Origin: Cycas panzhihuaensis
Taxonomy: Eukaryota > Cycadophyta
Length of the DNA stretch: 64,000 bases
Direction: 5' to 3'
NCBI GenBank assembly: GCA_023213395.1
Contig: CM041465.1
Location: 94,681,741-94,745,740 of the forward strand
A model generated the notes under the pieces. The model did not search any database. It was given only the letters and a program-made list of their open reading frames with translations, and had not been told where the DNA came from. Position 1 is the stretch's first letter. The number at the start of each line of letters is the position of its first letter. A program made the translations under genes and the position numbers. Positions 8,603 through 20,029 of the stretch are shown here, piece after piece.

Positions 8603-11600
8603 GGTGTCTTGGTAACTTATAATATTTCCTATTATTATCATGATTGGTTATTGGAATCGAGTGCTTCACACCACATATGTCCATGTAAAAGTTAATTTTC
8701 ATCATACCAACCTCTTGATGGTGGTGATGTACTTATGGGAAATGAAGTTTCTTATAAGATAATGGGCATTAGTAGCATTAGAATTAAAATATTTGATGGT
8801 GTAGTGAGAACATTAACTAAAGTTAAACATGTACCTGATCTAAAAAAGAATCTGATTTCCTTAGGTGAACTAGATTCTGGTGGTTATAAGTAAACATGTC
8901 ATGAAGGAGTCTTAAAGGTGTCAAAGGGTACCTAGGTTATTATAAAAGCCTTAAAGAAAGGAAACCTTTACATTTTAGTAGGAAGCACAGATGTCAACCA
9001 TGCAGCTATAACATCAAAGACTATAGAAGACCCAGCCCAGTTATGGCATCAAAGACTTGGGTACATAAGTGAGAGAGGAATTAAGGTGCTGATGAACCAT
9101 AAGTTGCTTCCTAATTTACAAATTTAGATTTGACATTTTGTAAACATTATATTTTTGGAAAGTAGTGTAGACTCAAGTTTAAAGTAGGGAGTCACACTAG
9201 TAAAGATGTTATAGATTACATACATTCAGATGCGTGGGGACTATCCCCTACAATATCTTATAGAGGATTATTATACTTTATCACATTTATAGATGATTAT
9301 TCTAGAAAGGTATGGGTCTATTTTTTGAAAAGGAAATCTAAAATTTGTAGTGTATTTAAATAGCTCAAGGCTTTGGTTAAGAAGAGCACTAGCAGATCAA
9401 TCAAATATTTAATAAGTGATAATAGAGGTGAGTTCAACTCCTTGGACTTTGAGAACTATTATAGAGAAGCTAGGATTGAAAGGTATCAGACTACTAACTA
9501 CACTTTGCAGCAGAATGGCATAGTTAAGCAGATGAACAAGACACTCTTGGAAAGAGCAATAAGTATATTGAGTAATACAAGTATGGAGCAGGGCTTATGG
9601 GTAGAAGTTATTCAAACAACTTGTTATTTAGTAAATAGGTCACCATCACTTGCAATAGACTATAAGATTCTTAAAGAGGTATGGACTGGACATCCATGTG
9701 ACTATTCAAATTTGAAAGTTTTTAGTTATGATGCTTATGCCTTGACTAATAAAAGTCAACATTTAAAGTTAGGCCTAAAATCTAAGAGATGTATCTTTGT
9801 TAGTTTTGGTGATAGAGATGCTATGAAGGGATTCAGGTTATGGGATCCTACTGCCCATAAACTCACTATTAACATAGATGTTGTGTTTGATGAATCTCCC
9901 TTTTTAAAATTAGACAGTATTAAAGTTAAAGTAAAATAAGAGTAGAAATCTAAACATCAATAGGTTAAGATTGAGACCTAGCTATCTTTGAGAACAAAAG
10001 AGTAGGAATACTTTTCTAAAGATGAATCTGTAGTAGATTTATAGTAGTATATGGACACTCCTCCACCAACTTTTAGAAGATATACATAAGTTAGTAATCC
10101 ACCTGATAGGTACAACCCTTCTATTTCTATTACTTTAGTTTCTAATGATGGTGAGACTACATGTTATTAAGAAGTAGTAGATGATATCCATAGTGAAAAG
10201 TAGAAGAGGGTTATGTAAGAAGGGACAAATGCTTTGAAGAAAAATAATTCATAAGACTTAGAAAAACTTCCATATGGTAGGAAGACTATTAGTTATAGGT
10301 GGATTTTTAAGAAGAAAATGGATGTTGATGGAAATGTTGACAAATACAGGGCAAGACTGATGGCTAAAGGTTTTACACAGAAAGTAAGTATTGACTTTCA
10401 TGAGATCTTTTCACTAATTATCAAACTTGTTTCAATTCAGGTTTTATTAGCATTGGTAGCTTCTCTTGATTTGGAGTTGGAGTAGTTACATGTAAAAATA
10501 ACTTCTCTACATGGAGATTTAGATAAGGAGATCTATATGGATTATCCAAAAGGGTTTATATAGGATGGTAGGAAAAGACTTATTTACAGGTTCAGAAATC
10601 ATTGTATGGCCTGAAGCAATCACCTAGGTAATGGTACAAGAAGTTTGATGCTTTCATAGAGAGCTAAAATTTTAAAAGAAGTGAGTATGATTATTATGTT
10701 TACTTTAAATTCTTAGACAATGGCTTATTCATTATCTTGGTATTGTATATTGATGACATGCTGGTTGTAAGTAAGAGCATAGCAAAAATCAACAAGTTAA
10801 TGACTCAATTGGCTAGGACTTTTGATATGAAAGATTTATAAGCTACAAAATAAATCTTAGGTATGGAGATATATAGAGATAGGAAAAATGGTAATCTATG
10901 GTTATCACAATAAAAATATATGGAAAAAGTGCTAATCAAATTTGGTATGGCAAATGTGAAACCAGTGATTATCTTGTTGGCTTCCCATTTCAAGTTTTCT
11001 TTGAGTATGAGTCCTAATAATGAAGAAGAAAAGGATTATATATCTCATGTACCTTATGCTAGTGCATTCAGAACTTTGATGTATGTCATGGTATATACAA
11101 GACCTAACATTTTACATGTTATCAATGTAGTTAGTAGGTTTATAGAAAATCTAGGAAAGGAACATTAGGTAATAATGAAATAGGTGTTTTAATATTTGAG
11201 AGACACAAGTGATTATTACATCACTTTTAAAGGTATAGGTAATCAGGTTTGTGGATATGTTGATTTAGACTTTATAAGAGATTTACATAAGAGAAGGTCT
11301 ACTTCAGGTTATACATTTACTTTTACAAATGGTCAAATTAGTTAGATGTCAATTTTATAGAGTATAATTGTATAATCAAACACAAAAGTAGAATATATTA
11401 TTGTAGTATATACTTCTAAAGAAGCAATATGTTTGTAGGGTATATTAGTCAAGCTTAAAAGGAAATAAAAGAAGGTAAATGTATTTAGTAATAATCAAAG
11501 TACCATTTACTTAGCAAAGAATTCAACTTATCATATTAGGACAAAGCATATTACTTTTAAGTACCATTTTATTAGACAAGTTGTGGAAGTAGGTGGAGTG

Positions 11601-11747
11601 GCACTTAAGAAGGTTAACATAAAATAAAATTGTGCTAACATGTTCACAAAACTAGTACTATTAGAGAAGTTCAAATGGTGTTTAACTTCTCTTAGCTTGT
11701 AGAATAAGTGATAAATGGTCAAAGAAAGGTATCAAGTAAATTATTAT
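8603..11747 (+). pseudogene. Copia C1 pol: protease, integrase, reverse transcriptase, RNase H
   Basis: Same polyprotein as C2 read on the other strand. The protease area has DWLLESSASHHIC, where the catalytic DSGA motif has become ESSA. Pre-integrase HQRLG follows near 9048. The longest open part (9373-9939) is the end of the integrase core, with NRGEF for the family's DNGxEF and SPSLAIDYKI/VWTGHP near 9640-9700. Reverse transcriptase spans about 10150-10900 with intact YIDD at 10746-10757. RNase H is at about 11080-11690 (YVMVYTRPNILHVINVVSRF). Numerous stops; inactive. Confidence 0.87.
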
Positions 11748-11759
11748 CAAGGTGGAGAT
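11748..11759 (+). other. Polypurine tract of C1
   Basis: CAAGGTGGAGAT immediately precedes the LTR start TGTTAG. The same tract occurs on the minus strand in C2 (50734-50745). Confidence 0.8.
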
Positions 11760-12270
11760 TGTTAGATAATATGACATAATGTTTTAGAAGTTAAAATTTT
11801 GATAGGTTGGTAGTGCAATTTCCCCCTTAAACTTTTTTGAGGGGATCTAAGGAGGAGGGGAGCCCCCCTTGACTAGGAGTCTGAGAGGGACTGGAACCCC
11901 CATGAAAGAGGGGGTTCAAGGGTGATATCCCTTGACCCAAAAATCTAACACTATAAAATATACTAAATTGCAAAGAGAATTGGGGTCATTCATTCAAAAT
12001 ATCTCAGATTCTATGGTTGAGATTTATGCCTTATATGACTCTCTTATATAGTATAATTTAGGGTGTTTTTTCATTATGTTGATGGTATTTGATGTATTGG
12101 ATATACTGTATTGGGTAGAGGCAGCTAGTTATTTTTGATGTGAGCATTCTACTGTAAATTATGTACATTTCTTTATTCTTAGATAATAAAGATCAATACC
12201 TTTCCTTTGTGGATGTTTCTCTAGCACACTGCTAGGGTTTTATCATGTTATATCAAGTGTATATATGATG
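11760..12270 (+). repeat. 3' LTR of C1, 3'-truncated
   Basis: Starts TGTTAGATAATATGAC and follows the C2 LTR through the GC-rich fold-back block (about 11822-11940), ATTCTATGGTTGAGATT (about 12010-12026), a polyadenylation-like AATAAAGATCAATACC (12186-12201) and TTTTATCATGTTATAT. The match then ends. Confidence 0.8.
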
Positions 12271-12336
12271 CTTTGGATTTCTAATTCATTTTATTATATT
12301 ATCTCTGCTTGGATTTCTAATTCATTTTATTGTATT
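12270..12336 (+). repeat. Tandem pair of 30-31-bp units at the C1 LTR break
   Basis: GCTTTGGATTTCTAATTCAT... (12270-12300) recurs as GCTTGGATTTCTAATTCATT... (12307-12336), separated by 6 bp. The pair begins where similarity to the C2 LTR ends, so it marks the rearranged boundary. Confidence 0.75.
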
Positions 12337-12364
12337 AGTGATATTTTATTATTAAAGGAGGGAT

Positions 12365-12653
12365 TGATAGATATTAATACATTAAGGCCATTATATTAAT
12401 TAAAGGTGACTTTAGGTTAGCTAAGTCACATAATTAAATATAATTTCATTTACATTTAAGTGTAATTTTAGGATTATATCATTAAGTAGAAAACTCCTTT
12501 AGAAACCCTAATGTATATTCTTTGATATATAAGACTATATGTGAAGGAGAGAGATATAATTATCACCTCTTATTTTTGCTCTCAATCTTATTCTCTCTAT
12601 TTTGTTCTTATTATGTGTCATTGCTTTAGTATAGTGGATTGTGGTACTAGATC
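12365..12653 (+). repeat. Isolated LTR (family F) with primer-binding-like site
   Basis: TGATAGATATTAATAC starts the segment. TATA-like GATATATAAGA lies near 12513-12523. The segment ends before TGGTACTAGATC (12642-12653), a degenerate tRNA-Met primer-binding site. An AAGGAGGG purine run just before 12365 resembles a polypurine tract. No internal region follows, because B1 begins at about 12660. Boundaries are tentative. Confidence 0.45.
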
Positions 12654-12659
12654 CTTCAC

Positions 12660-14375
12660 CGAATGCCCCTCACATATTTCTTTATCTGTTTCAATTGGAG
12701 GTAATTCTTAAACCATATTTATTCTTTTTATTAGGTCTAAACCCCTATAGTTTAGATGGTCAAATCTTTTATGCCACATATCACTATTAGTTTTGGTGGA
12801 GGTCTTCAATGCATAATTATCAAATTGGGGAATGACTATTTTAAATAGTCAGTCACTAGTTATTTTTCCTTTAGCTACAACTGCTTTATTTTTCCTCTTA
12901 TACTTAATCATACATTTACCATTGTAAAAAATGAGTTTATTATCTTGATCCATCATCTGAACTACTGATAAGTAGATTCTTCTTGAGTGTTGTGATATGG
13001 AGGACATCATCAATGTATCTAGTCTCTCTTAAGTCTATGGTGATGAAGATGTTGTCTTTGCTATTAGATTTATAAGTTGTCTTGCCAGCAAATATAATTC
13101 TTCCTTTTTGATCTTGTTAATAGTTTCGAATATTTTCTCCTTGTATATCATGTTGATTGAGCACCCTAAATCTATGTACCAACTATCTTCTTCTTCATTG
13201 GTAACAAGGCTTGACAAGAATAGTTGATCATTGTCCCTATTTTCAATGGTTGTATTAGTACTTCCTCTTAGTAGATGGTCATTTTAGTAAAGCACCTTTC
13301 TACAATGTATTTAATCCTATGGCAATATGAATATTAAATAGGTTCTCTACTTCTTTGGCTAAGAATTCTATTTCTGGAGATTTCTTTACTTCTAGAGGTT
13401 ATTTTTTCCCTTGCTAGATATAGGCCCTAATTTTGGCCTTGAAAGTTATTTTGACAATGTAGATTGGGTCCTTGATAACTATTACCCTGATTTTAGTCTT
13501 GAAAATTATTTTGATAATGTAGATTAGGTCCTTGATAGCTACTTTGGCCTTGGAAATAGTTATGGCCATAATAACATTGGCTAGACTCTTAATATCTCTC
13601 TTGATTATGGAGATTATTCTGACTTGATCTCTTTGATGTGGGGCTTGATATTTAGGTTTTTGTTCTTAATATGTATCTTGCCTTTGGTTTCTTTCTCTCT
13701 TCCTTGGGGATTGTTCACTTGCTTTAGAGATTTGACCTTGGTTATTTGATTTGATCTGAGCCTTTATAGCAAATACATATTTTAATGTCTCTTGGGCACC
13801 TTTCTTCTCTTCCATAATGAGTAACATTTCACTTAGTTATTTCACTTTTAGGGTTTTGAGATCTTTGGACACTTTAATGCTTGTAGCAACTATTTCAAAT
13901 CTCTTAACTTCTCTTACACATTTTAGAATTTTTTCAACTATCTTTTGTTTAGTCAATACTTCACCAAGGGATCTCACCTGGATTACCAAGTCTTGGACCT
14001 TAGTTATGAATTCATTGATGCTTTCCCTAGGTGATATTTTTAAGTTCTCAAACCTACTTCTAAGTGTTTGAAGCTTGGATGGGGAAGCTCCTTTATAGAT
14101 TAATTTTAATGTATCCCATGCTTCCTTAGATGTTGGGAATATATGGTCCTTTAGGGCACAAAAAATAAGTGTTAAGCTTTATTATCCTTCTTTATACATT
14201 CCCTATAAATTATCTTATCATCTAAGATGTCATTTTTTCCAAGTTTATTAAATCCTTTATCTACAAATTCCCACATGTCTTTAGCTATAAAAATAAGTTT
14301 CATCCTTTTGCTCTAATTAAAGAAATTTGTTCCATCAAATTTGGGAATAATCATGTTTCCAAGTGTTGTTGCCAT
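12660..14375 (-). pseudogene. Copia B1 gag, protease and start of integrase
   Basis: Read on the minus strand from ATG at 14375: MATTLGNMIIPKFDGTNFF begins a copia gag (UBN2-type capsid), with WEFVDKGF nearby as in the family's WxxV. Gag forms the particle that packages element RNA. It is followed by a Gln/Asn/Tyr-rich stretch with 20-residue repeats (13441-13560). The protease is around 13035-13217, where WYIDLGCSINM replaces the family's WxxDSGCSxHM, so the active-site Ser is Leu. Pre-integrase WHKRFDHLNY lies near 12740 and CEG near 12663. The gene breaks off there, next to LTR F. Many stops and shifts. B2 carries the same order in the other orientation. Confidence 0.83.
13441..13560 (-). 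repeat. 60-bp tandem repeat inside B1 gag
   Basis: Two exact-period units, 13441-13500 and 13501-13560, encode on the minus strand a 20-residue unit containing YQGPNLHxQNNFQ. The period is a multiple of three, so the frame was kept when it duplicated. Confidence 0.75.
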
Positions 14376-16575
14376 CGTGATTCAACTATGTTTTAGTGTC
14401 ACACTAAAAGTTTTAAATTTATATGTGTCTTATCTACTTAGAAAGTTTCTCATATAGGATTTATATCTTAGGGTCTCTAAAGAAAGCTTTTAGTTGCTAT
14501 CATGTCTAATGGCATCTACCCACAAGTAGTAAACCATGGACCTAGGGTACTGGTACATGAGCACTAGGCTTTATATACCTCAGTACATGGGCTACTAAGA
14601 AGGTATGGGATCTCCTAATTTGTTGGTTCCCCTGCACCAATCTTATGCCTAGTAATAGATCTAATGGTAAAATCTTGACCAACTAAGGCACCCACCCCCT
14701 TTGAGTCTATCCTGGTCTCCAAACTCTAAAGGATAAAGGTTCTCCACCTTAGCTTGCTACTGAATACACCTAATAGTCAATAGTTTCTTCATCAAATTAG
14801 AGTCTGCCAAAGATGTGTATGGGCTGGTAACTTTAGGGGTCCTAACATTTCCCCTTGTAAGGGTGGAAAATTAGGTTGTTCATTTGGGATATTATCTTAT
14901 TATTATGAAAATTGATTTTAAGTATGGTCTTATTTACAAGCAAGGATTCCTTTTAATAATAATTAAAAGAAAACTTAAAAATATAGTAATAAATGATATG
15001 AAATGAGCTTTAGATAAAATGAAATTAAAATAAATAGCTTTAAATAAAGTAAATTAAAATAGGTGAGGATTAGAGTGCTCCTTTATTTGCAAAAAAATAT
15101 CTAAAATATTTTCTTCCTTCTCAAAGGACAAACGTACATAAATTCGTCCAAAAAACACTTATAAGCCTTAAATTTTAAAGTGAAATCTATTGTAATAAGT
15201 TAGTATACCAATATATCATCAATGTGCTTCAATAATTTCAAGAAAATTACTTTGAAAATGAAGTGAAAAACTCAAATTAGAACTAAATAAGAGGGATAAC
15301 TTTAGTAGCTTGGAAAACCTACAAATAGCTTCAAATTAGAATAAAAATGACTCCAGTACATAAGTCTCTAAGTTAGCTTTCCAATAGTTTAAACTGTTCA
15401 AAAAATAGACTCTTTATTTGAAAGATATTAAAGAAATAGTGCAGACAGTTATTTCTAATTAAAAAGCAAAAGAAGGGGTACTTAAGCCCCTTTGATGAAT
15501 TAGTCCCCGGTCACCAAGTCATTGCATATGACCACCTACTAGTCAACGGAAGGGGCTATAAACTCTAAATATTATCAAATATGGCTAATTAGTTTAAAAA
15601 CCAAAATTATATAATATGACTTATTTTAATTTTAAATCTACCCCTTTTGTAAACAGCGCATGGTCACATGGAAAGGGAATGTGACCACCAGTTGAAGAGG
15701 AAAGGGGCTAGCGGATTTATAAGATGAATCTAATTTACTTAAATTTTTCTAAAATAAAAAAAATATATATATAAATCAATGAAAATGATTAGACATTAAC
15801 GATGATAAATAGAGAGGAAATATGCATGAAAAATAATAAGAAAAACTCAATCAAATCAGATTGAATCAAGCACCAAATCTTGGCCAATTGATTAATCTTC
15901 AATGTGGACAAATTCCAATCAATCAAAGAGTACTCAGGCATAGGATTTTTCTCAATCACGCTTCATGCAATAATAGGAGTAGGTTGAGTGATGGATCAAA
16001 AAAAAAATTCCAATTTGATTAATATCTAGAGCTTGAGGGAAAATATCCACACAGTTGAACAAACATATAGAGTTTGTGAAAAGGAAAGTTTTGGAGATCT
16101 TAGGGTCAAGTATTGGCAAGTAATGTTATCTAAAGGTCGAATGGCTACATAGAGTTCATGTGGTTATATGAAGGTTGTACAATATGAAAATAGATAAAAA
16201 AAACACTATAGATGATCTAATCATCTAATCAGATGATGGGAAACCTAGTTACAGGAGAGAAATTGATAAAAACAAGTCAAAAATTATATTTTTATAACAA
16301 GTCAAGTGGGGTTTTAGTAGGTAGACAAAGTGTATTATCTTTCAGATGTGATATCTCAGTTGAGATGGGATAATTTTTTGATCCATTTGATCTGGAGAAA
16401 AATAGACTCATAGAGGAGCAAAATGAGTGGTCATTTTCTAGCATTTCATCAAATGGTGGAGGTGCACCATCCAGTTAAAGTCTAAGAACTTAAAAAATCT
16501 CCAAAAATAGGCTAAGAACTAATTAAGAAATGATAAAATATCAAACAAAACTTGTGTAGAACTATTCCAAAATGA
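14376..16575 (-). other. Long 5' leader of copia B1
   Basis: Untranslated region before gag on the minus strand. From 14376 to about 15775 it matches the B2 leader in order (compare 45960-47239): shared blocks include the run TTAGGACCCCTAAAGTTACC (about 14829-14848, minus strand) and GGTGGAGAACCTTT (about 14731-14744, minus strand). Beyond about 15775 the match to B2 is not clear, though no other element is recognisable. It ends at the Tat LTR. B1's primer-binding site and LTR resume at 40772. Confidence 0.65.
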
Positions 16576-19500
16576 TGTTAGGTGTTTCCTAGCTATTAAG
16601 AATGGATTAGAGCACTATCACATACGTGTGGTCAAGTATATATTCTTTCTCTTACACTCTATCTCATTCTTACAATTATTTTAACTTATGATGTTTGTAT
16701 GGTTGCTTGAGTGCTTAACTAGTTTGCTTGACCATCTTGCCTGTGTGTGACATCTGTCTATGATGACCAGGATTCCAATCCAATGGTATAATAGCTCCTA
16801 GGTGATCTCCCTTTTAGACATAGCCATAGGTACTCTTGGGCCTTCATAGCCCAACTTATATACACCTTGATCTACTTCATTACACCTACCTCTTTCCTCT
16901 CTACCTTAGCTATCCCTCAATCCATCCAGGGTAGTTTACCAAGAGTGTTAGTGGGTAGGTATCCCCCATTGCTTGCTCATCACTTAGTTTCTCTTTATAC
17001 CTCATCAGGATCTGCTTCCTAATGCCCTTTTACATTCTGGCACCTTGATTGTCACCTTTTCCTTGAGGTTCTAACCCTGTTAGATGACTTTATACCATGT
17101 TTTCATATGTTGTCAATTTGTAGAATGGTCCTAAGTTAGTATACAAACATCTAGGGAGGAGTTCTAAACCCCTAACAAGACTTACTCCTCCCTCTTCCTC
17201 TATTTTATTGTTTATATTCATTATTTTTTTTTTTCTGTTTATGTTGTTGCCCTGGTACCATTTCTATCTACCTTGTACTGATTATTACATACTGCTAATA
17301 TATTAGCAGTGCCATGAACAAGTTCATGGTGTAACTGTTATGTGGTTTTTCATGACCAGAAATGGCTAATTTTGGTCTTTCTGCCTAGACAATGCACTAC
17401 CCTACCTCAGAACTCATCCAGGTTGAGACTTAATGACCTCAAGGCCTCCCCAAAGAAATAAAAACCCTAAAATTTGAATTCATTCTCATCAATTAATCAA
17501 GAATCATTAACTTTTGGCTCTAAACAAGCTCTCTTATTTTATTTTTCCTTCTCAAACCCTCCTCCACTCCTCCTACACACAAGAATTGTAGTTTTTTCTT
17601 CCACAAGCAAGGAGAAGATAACAAAAGAGTAGGCCAAGCCAAGTAAGGAGAGCCTTCCCATCAAGAAAATGACAAAGAATCTTCTTCTTCTCTTCACAAA
17701 ATAGGGGCTTCATCTCCTCCAATATCATCCTTCAATTTGAAACATCCTTTCACGATAAATTTATTTTCCTTGATTTTTCCTTACAAGAATCTTATTTTTG
17801 TGGTTTCCTCTTTGGCATTTTTAGCCATATGACGCTATATATATGTTTGAAATATTTTTATGTGGATTTTATACCATATTTTACTTAGCATAAGGAGGCA
17901 ATAACTCCTTTTCACTATCTTTCTCATCCTCTCATACCAAATCCTCTAGCTTTTGGAGGCAAGGGAGTCAAACCAAGCCAAAGGAGCTTATGAAGAGGCC
18001 CATAGGCTAGAGTTCAGACTCCTAAAGCCATCTCTTACTTGGGTAATCCCCCTCTTAATGCTTTGAGGCTCATTTCCTTACACTCCACTACTTCCAAACC
18101 CTAGCCAAGTGAGCTACCATAGCTCATAGGGATCCATCGCTGCTTAGAGGAGCTTGCCATCATCTGGCAACACTCATTTTCTTTTCTCTTTACATGTTTT
18201 GATTGTTGCATACACCTACTAAAATCATTGAAGAAGAAACACACAATCTTGTATTTGTTTCACCTTTGGTTTGCACATCCACATACTAATATTATAAACC
18301 AAGAACATACATATACATATATATCTTGCTTCTGAGAGGACTTGCTTTCTCTTTTGTGTAACAAGTTGGAGGTCATTTTGCAAATCAAGCAATACATGAT
18401 AAAAAGGGTAACATTTCACTTGTTTCTAGTTTTATTTTCACTTTGTTTCCATTTTTATTATTGTGTCATTTATTATTTGGGGATGGTAAGTAAGCCCCTC
18501 TTAGAGGATAGGGGAAGGTAAGGAAGCCCCTCCCTCCAACTATAACAACTTTCATGGCAACCAATGGAAATGAAAGTAGTAGCAACTTGTGGGGATGCAT
18601 TATAGAGAGTAGAAATAAAGGAACGCAACGAAATGTGTCACCAATGCCATGACTATGTGCACTCTTTTCTATGTATCCTTCTCCTCACCTCTTTCTCTCC
18701 CTATCCCATTTTTTCTATTGTTAAGAAAAGAAAAAGAAAAGAAAATATTTGAAGTTTCTCTTTGAAAAACCTTTTTCCTTTCATTGCATGTTTTAAAGGG
18801 GAGGGAAATAAGGAGATCATATCATTTTGCATTTATTTTTAGGGAATGCTTATCTCTTATAGAATCCAATCCTCCTCTTACTAAAAGAGAAGGTGTACAC
18901 ATGCAATACAATTCTTTGTATTCAACCTTACCCTTTCCTCTTCCATAATCGTAGCCTTCATTATATTCATCTAGAAGCAAAACAAAGTAAGGGTATAAAT
19001 AGGAAAAAGGTTGCGTTGTTATTGTATGTGCTTGCTTTGAATTTCTTTGTGCATTTCTTTTCTTTGGCAGTAGCCATATATATTTGAAATTGAAATGCTA
19101 CCATAAACTCGCATAAATAAGACTAAATTACACCTTACCATATAGGAAACATCAATTATAAAGATCTTTTTGTTCTTTTTAGAAACCTAAGAAGAGCTCA
19201 TAACCTAGTTGCTATGATACATTTGTGGCTTCTCTCCACCTCTTTTTGTTGCACCCACACCATTTGCTCTTCTTGTCTTCCAAGAAGAGATCGTAACTCA
19301 AGTTTCCCCTTAGATGGTGGCAACATTTTATCCCTCTTGGAGATATAGTACTCAAGACCCTACCCTATTCTTGATACACTTATTGACTTCAAGTAGGCCT
19401 ACTAAAGCTGCTTCTCACCTAGTCACTACTCTTTCCCCCTCTCACTTGTCTCCTTTTTTGAAAGGAGATCTAACCCTTCTTCTTTCCCTTCAAGGATAGG

Positions 19501-19754
19501 AGAGCTCTCTCTTAGGCTATTTGGTTACCCGAAGATGCCTCATTGCCCAACTTGAATCGAGGAAGGTATTTAGGAAGAAGAGAAGGTTATTGCATTATTT
19601 TCAGGCCCCTAAACTTGTGTTTCGATGCATAGATGCCCTTTGAGGGTGACCTATTCTTCCTTTGATATCTTTAGGCCCTTTTCATAGTCTTAGTGTTGGC
19701 CTAGAGGTCCTTATCTATAGTGAACCCCCAAAGGTGCACCTCCACTAGCCACCA
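16576..19754 (+). repeat. 5' LTR of the Tat-type element
   Basis: About 3.18 kb, starting TGTTAGGTGTTTCC, matching the 3' LTR over its length. The stretch TCTAAACAAGCTCTCTT (17518-17534) against TCTAAACAAGCTCTCTT (32212-32228) is identical. A purine-rich run lies at 18724-18752. Small open frames inside it are not conserved between the two LTRs. The 3' boundary lies between about 19744 and 19754. A primer-binding site could begin just after, where GTGGGGAACC (19757-19766) is the best candidate, but the tRNA cannot be named. Confidence 0.85.
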
Positions 19755-20029
19755 TAGTGGGGAACCACTAGTAAGATATTACTATAGTTTCCCTTTGTGT
19801 TAACATTTGCCTATCTTTTCTTTCTATACCTCATAGATTTGTTAGGAAACCCCTAATACCTCCCTCATTCTATTTGTTTCTTCTGTGACTTTAGGTAAGA
19901 CATGAATGTGATATTTCTCACATTGCTTACGAGGTCTTCCCCCTATCTCAGAAGAGTCTTTATACTCCTCCCTTCCTTTATCTAATTCTAAATCGGTAAT
20001 GGAGGGATACCCATCGAAATGGGCATACC
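19755..20029 (+). other. Leader of the Tat-type element
   Basis: Short region between LTR and first gag-like coding. No motif seen apart from the possible degenerate primer site at its start. Confidence 0.4.

Larger units (their letters stand above)
8603..12270 (+). mobile_element. Copia retrotransposon C1, truncated at both ends
   Basis: Plus-strand relative of element C2. It lacks 5' LTR, leader, gag and the zinc knuckle, starting just before the protease. It keeps integrase, reverse transcriptase, RNase H, polypurine tract and most of the 3' LTR. The LTR stops matching C2 at about 12270, roughly 130 bp before its expected end. No target duplication is recognisable. The 5' breakpoint is the fusion to B-type sequence. 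Confidence 0.8.

Noticed and set aside
13441-13560. Regular repeats suggesting a CRISPR-like array
   Set aside because: Only two units, 60-bp period without conserved repeat/variable spacer structure, inside gag coding of a plant retroelement.
16571-16575. AATGA as Tat target duplication
   Set aside because: The right flank (40580 onward, TACAC) does not match; AATGC at 40589-40593 is close but would require an LTR end unsupported by the 5' LTR.
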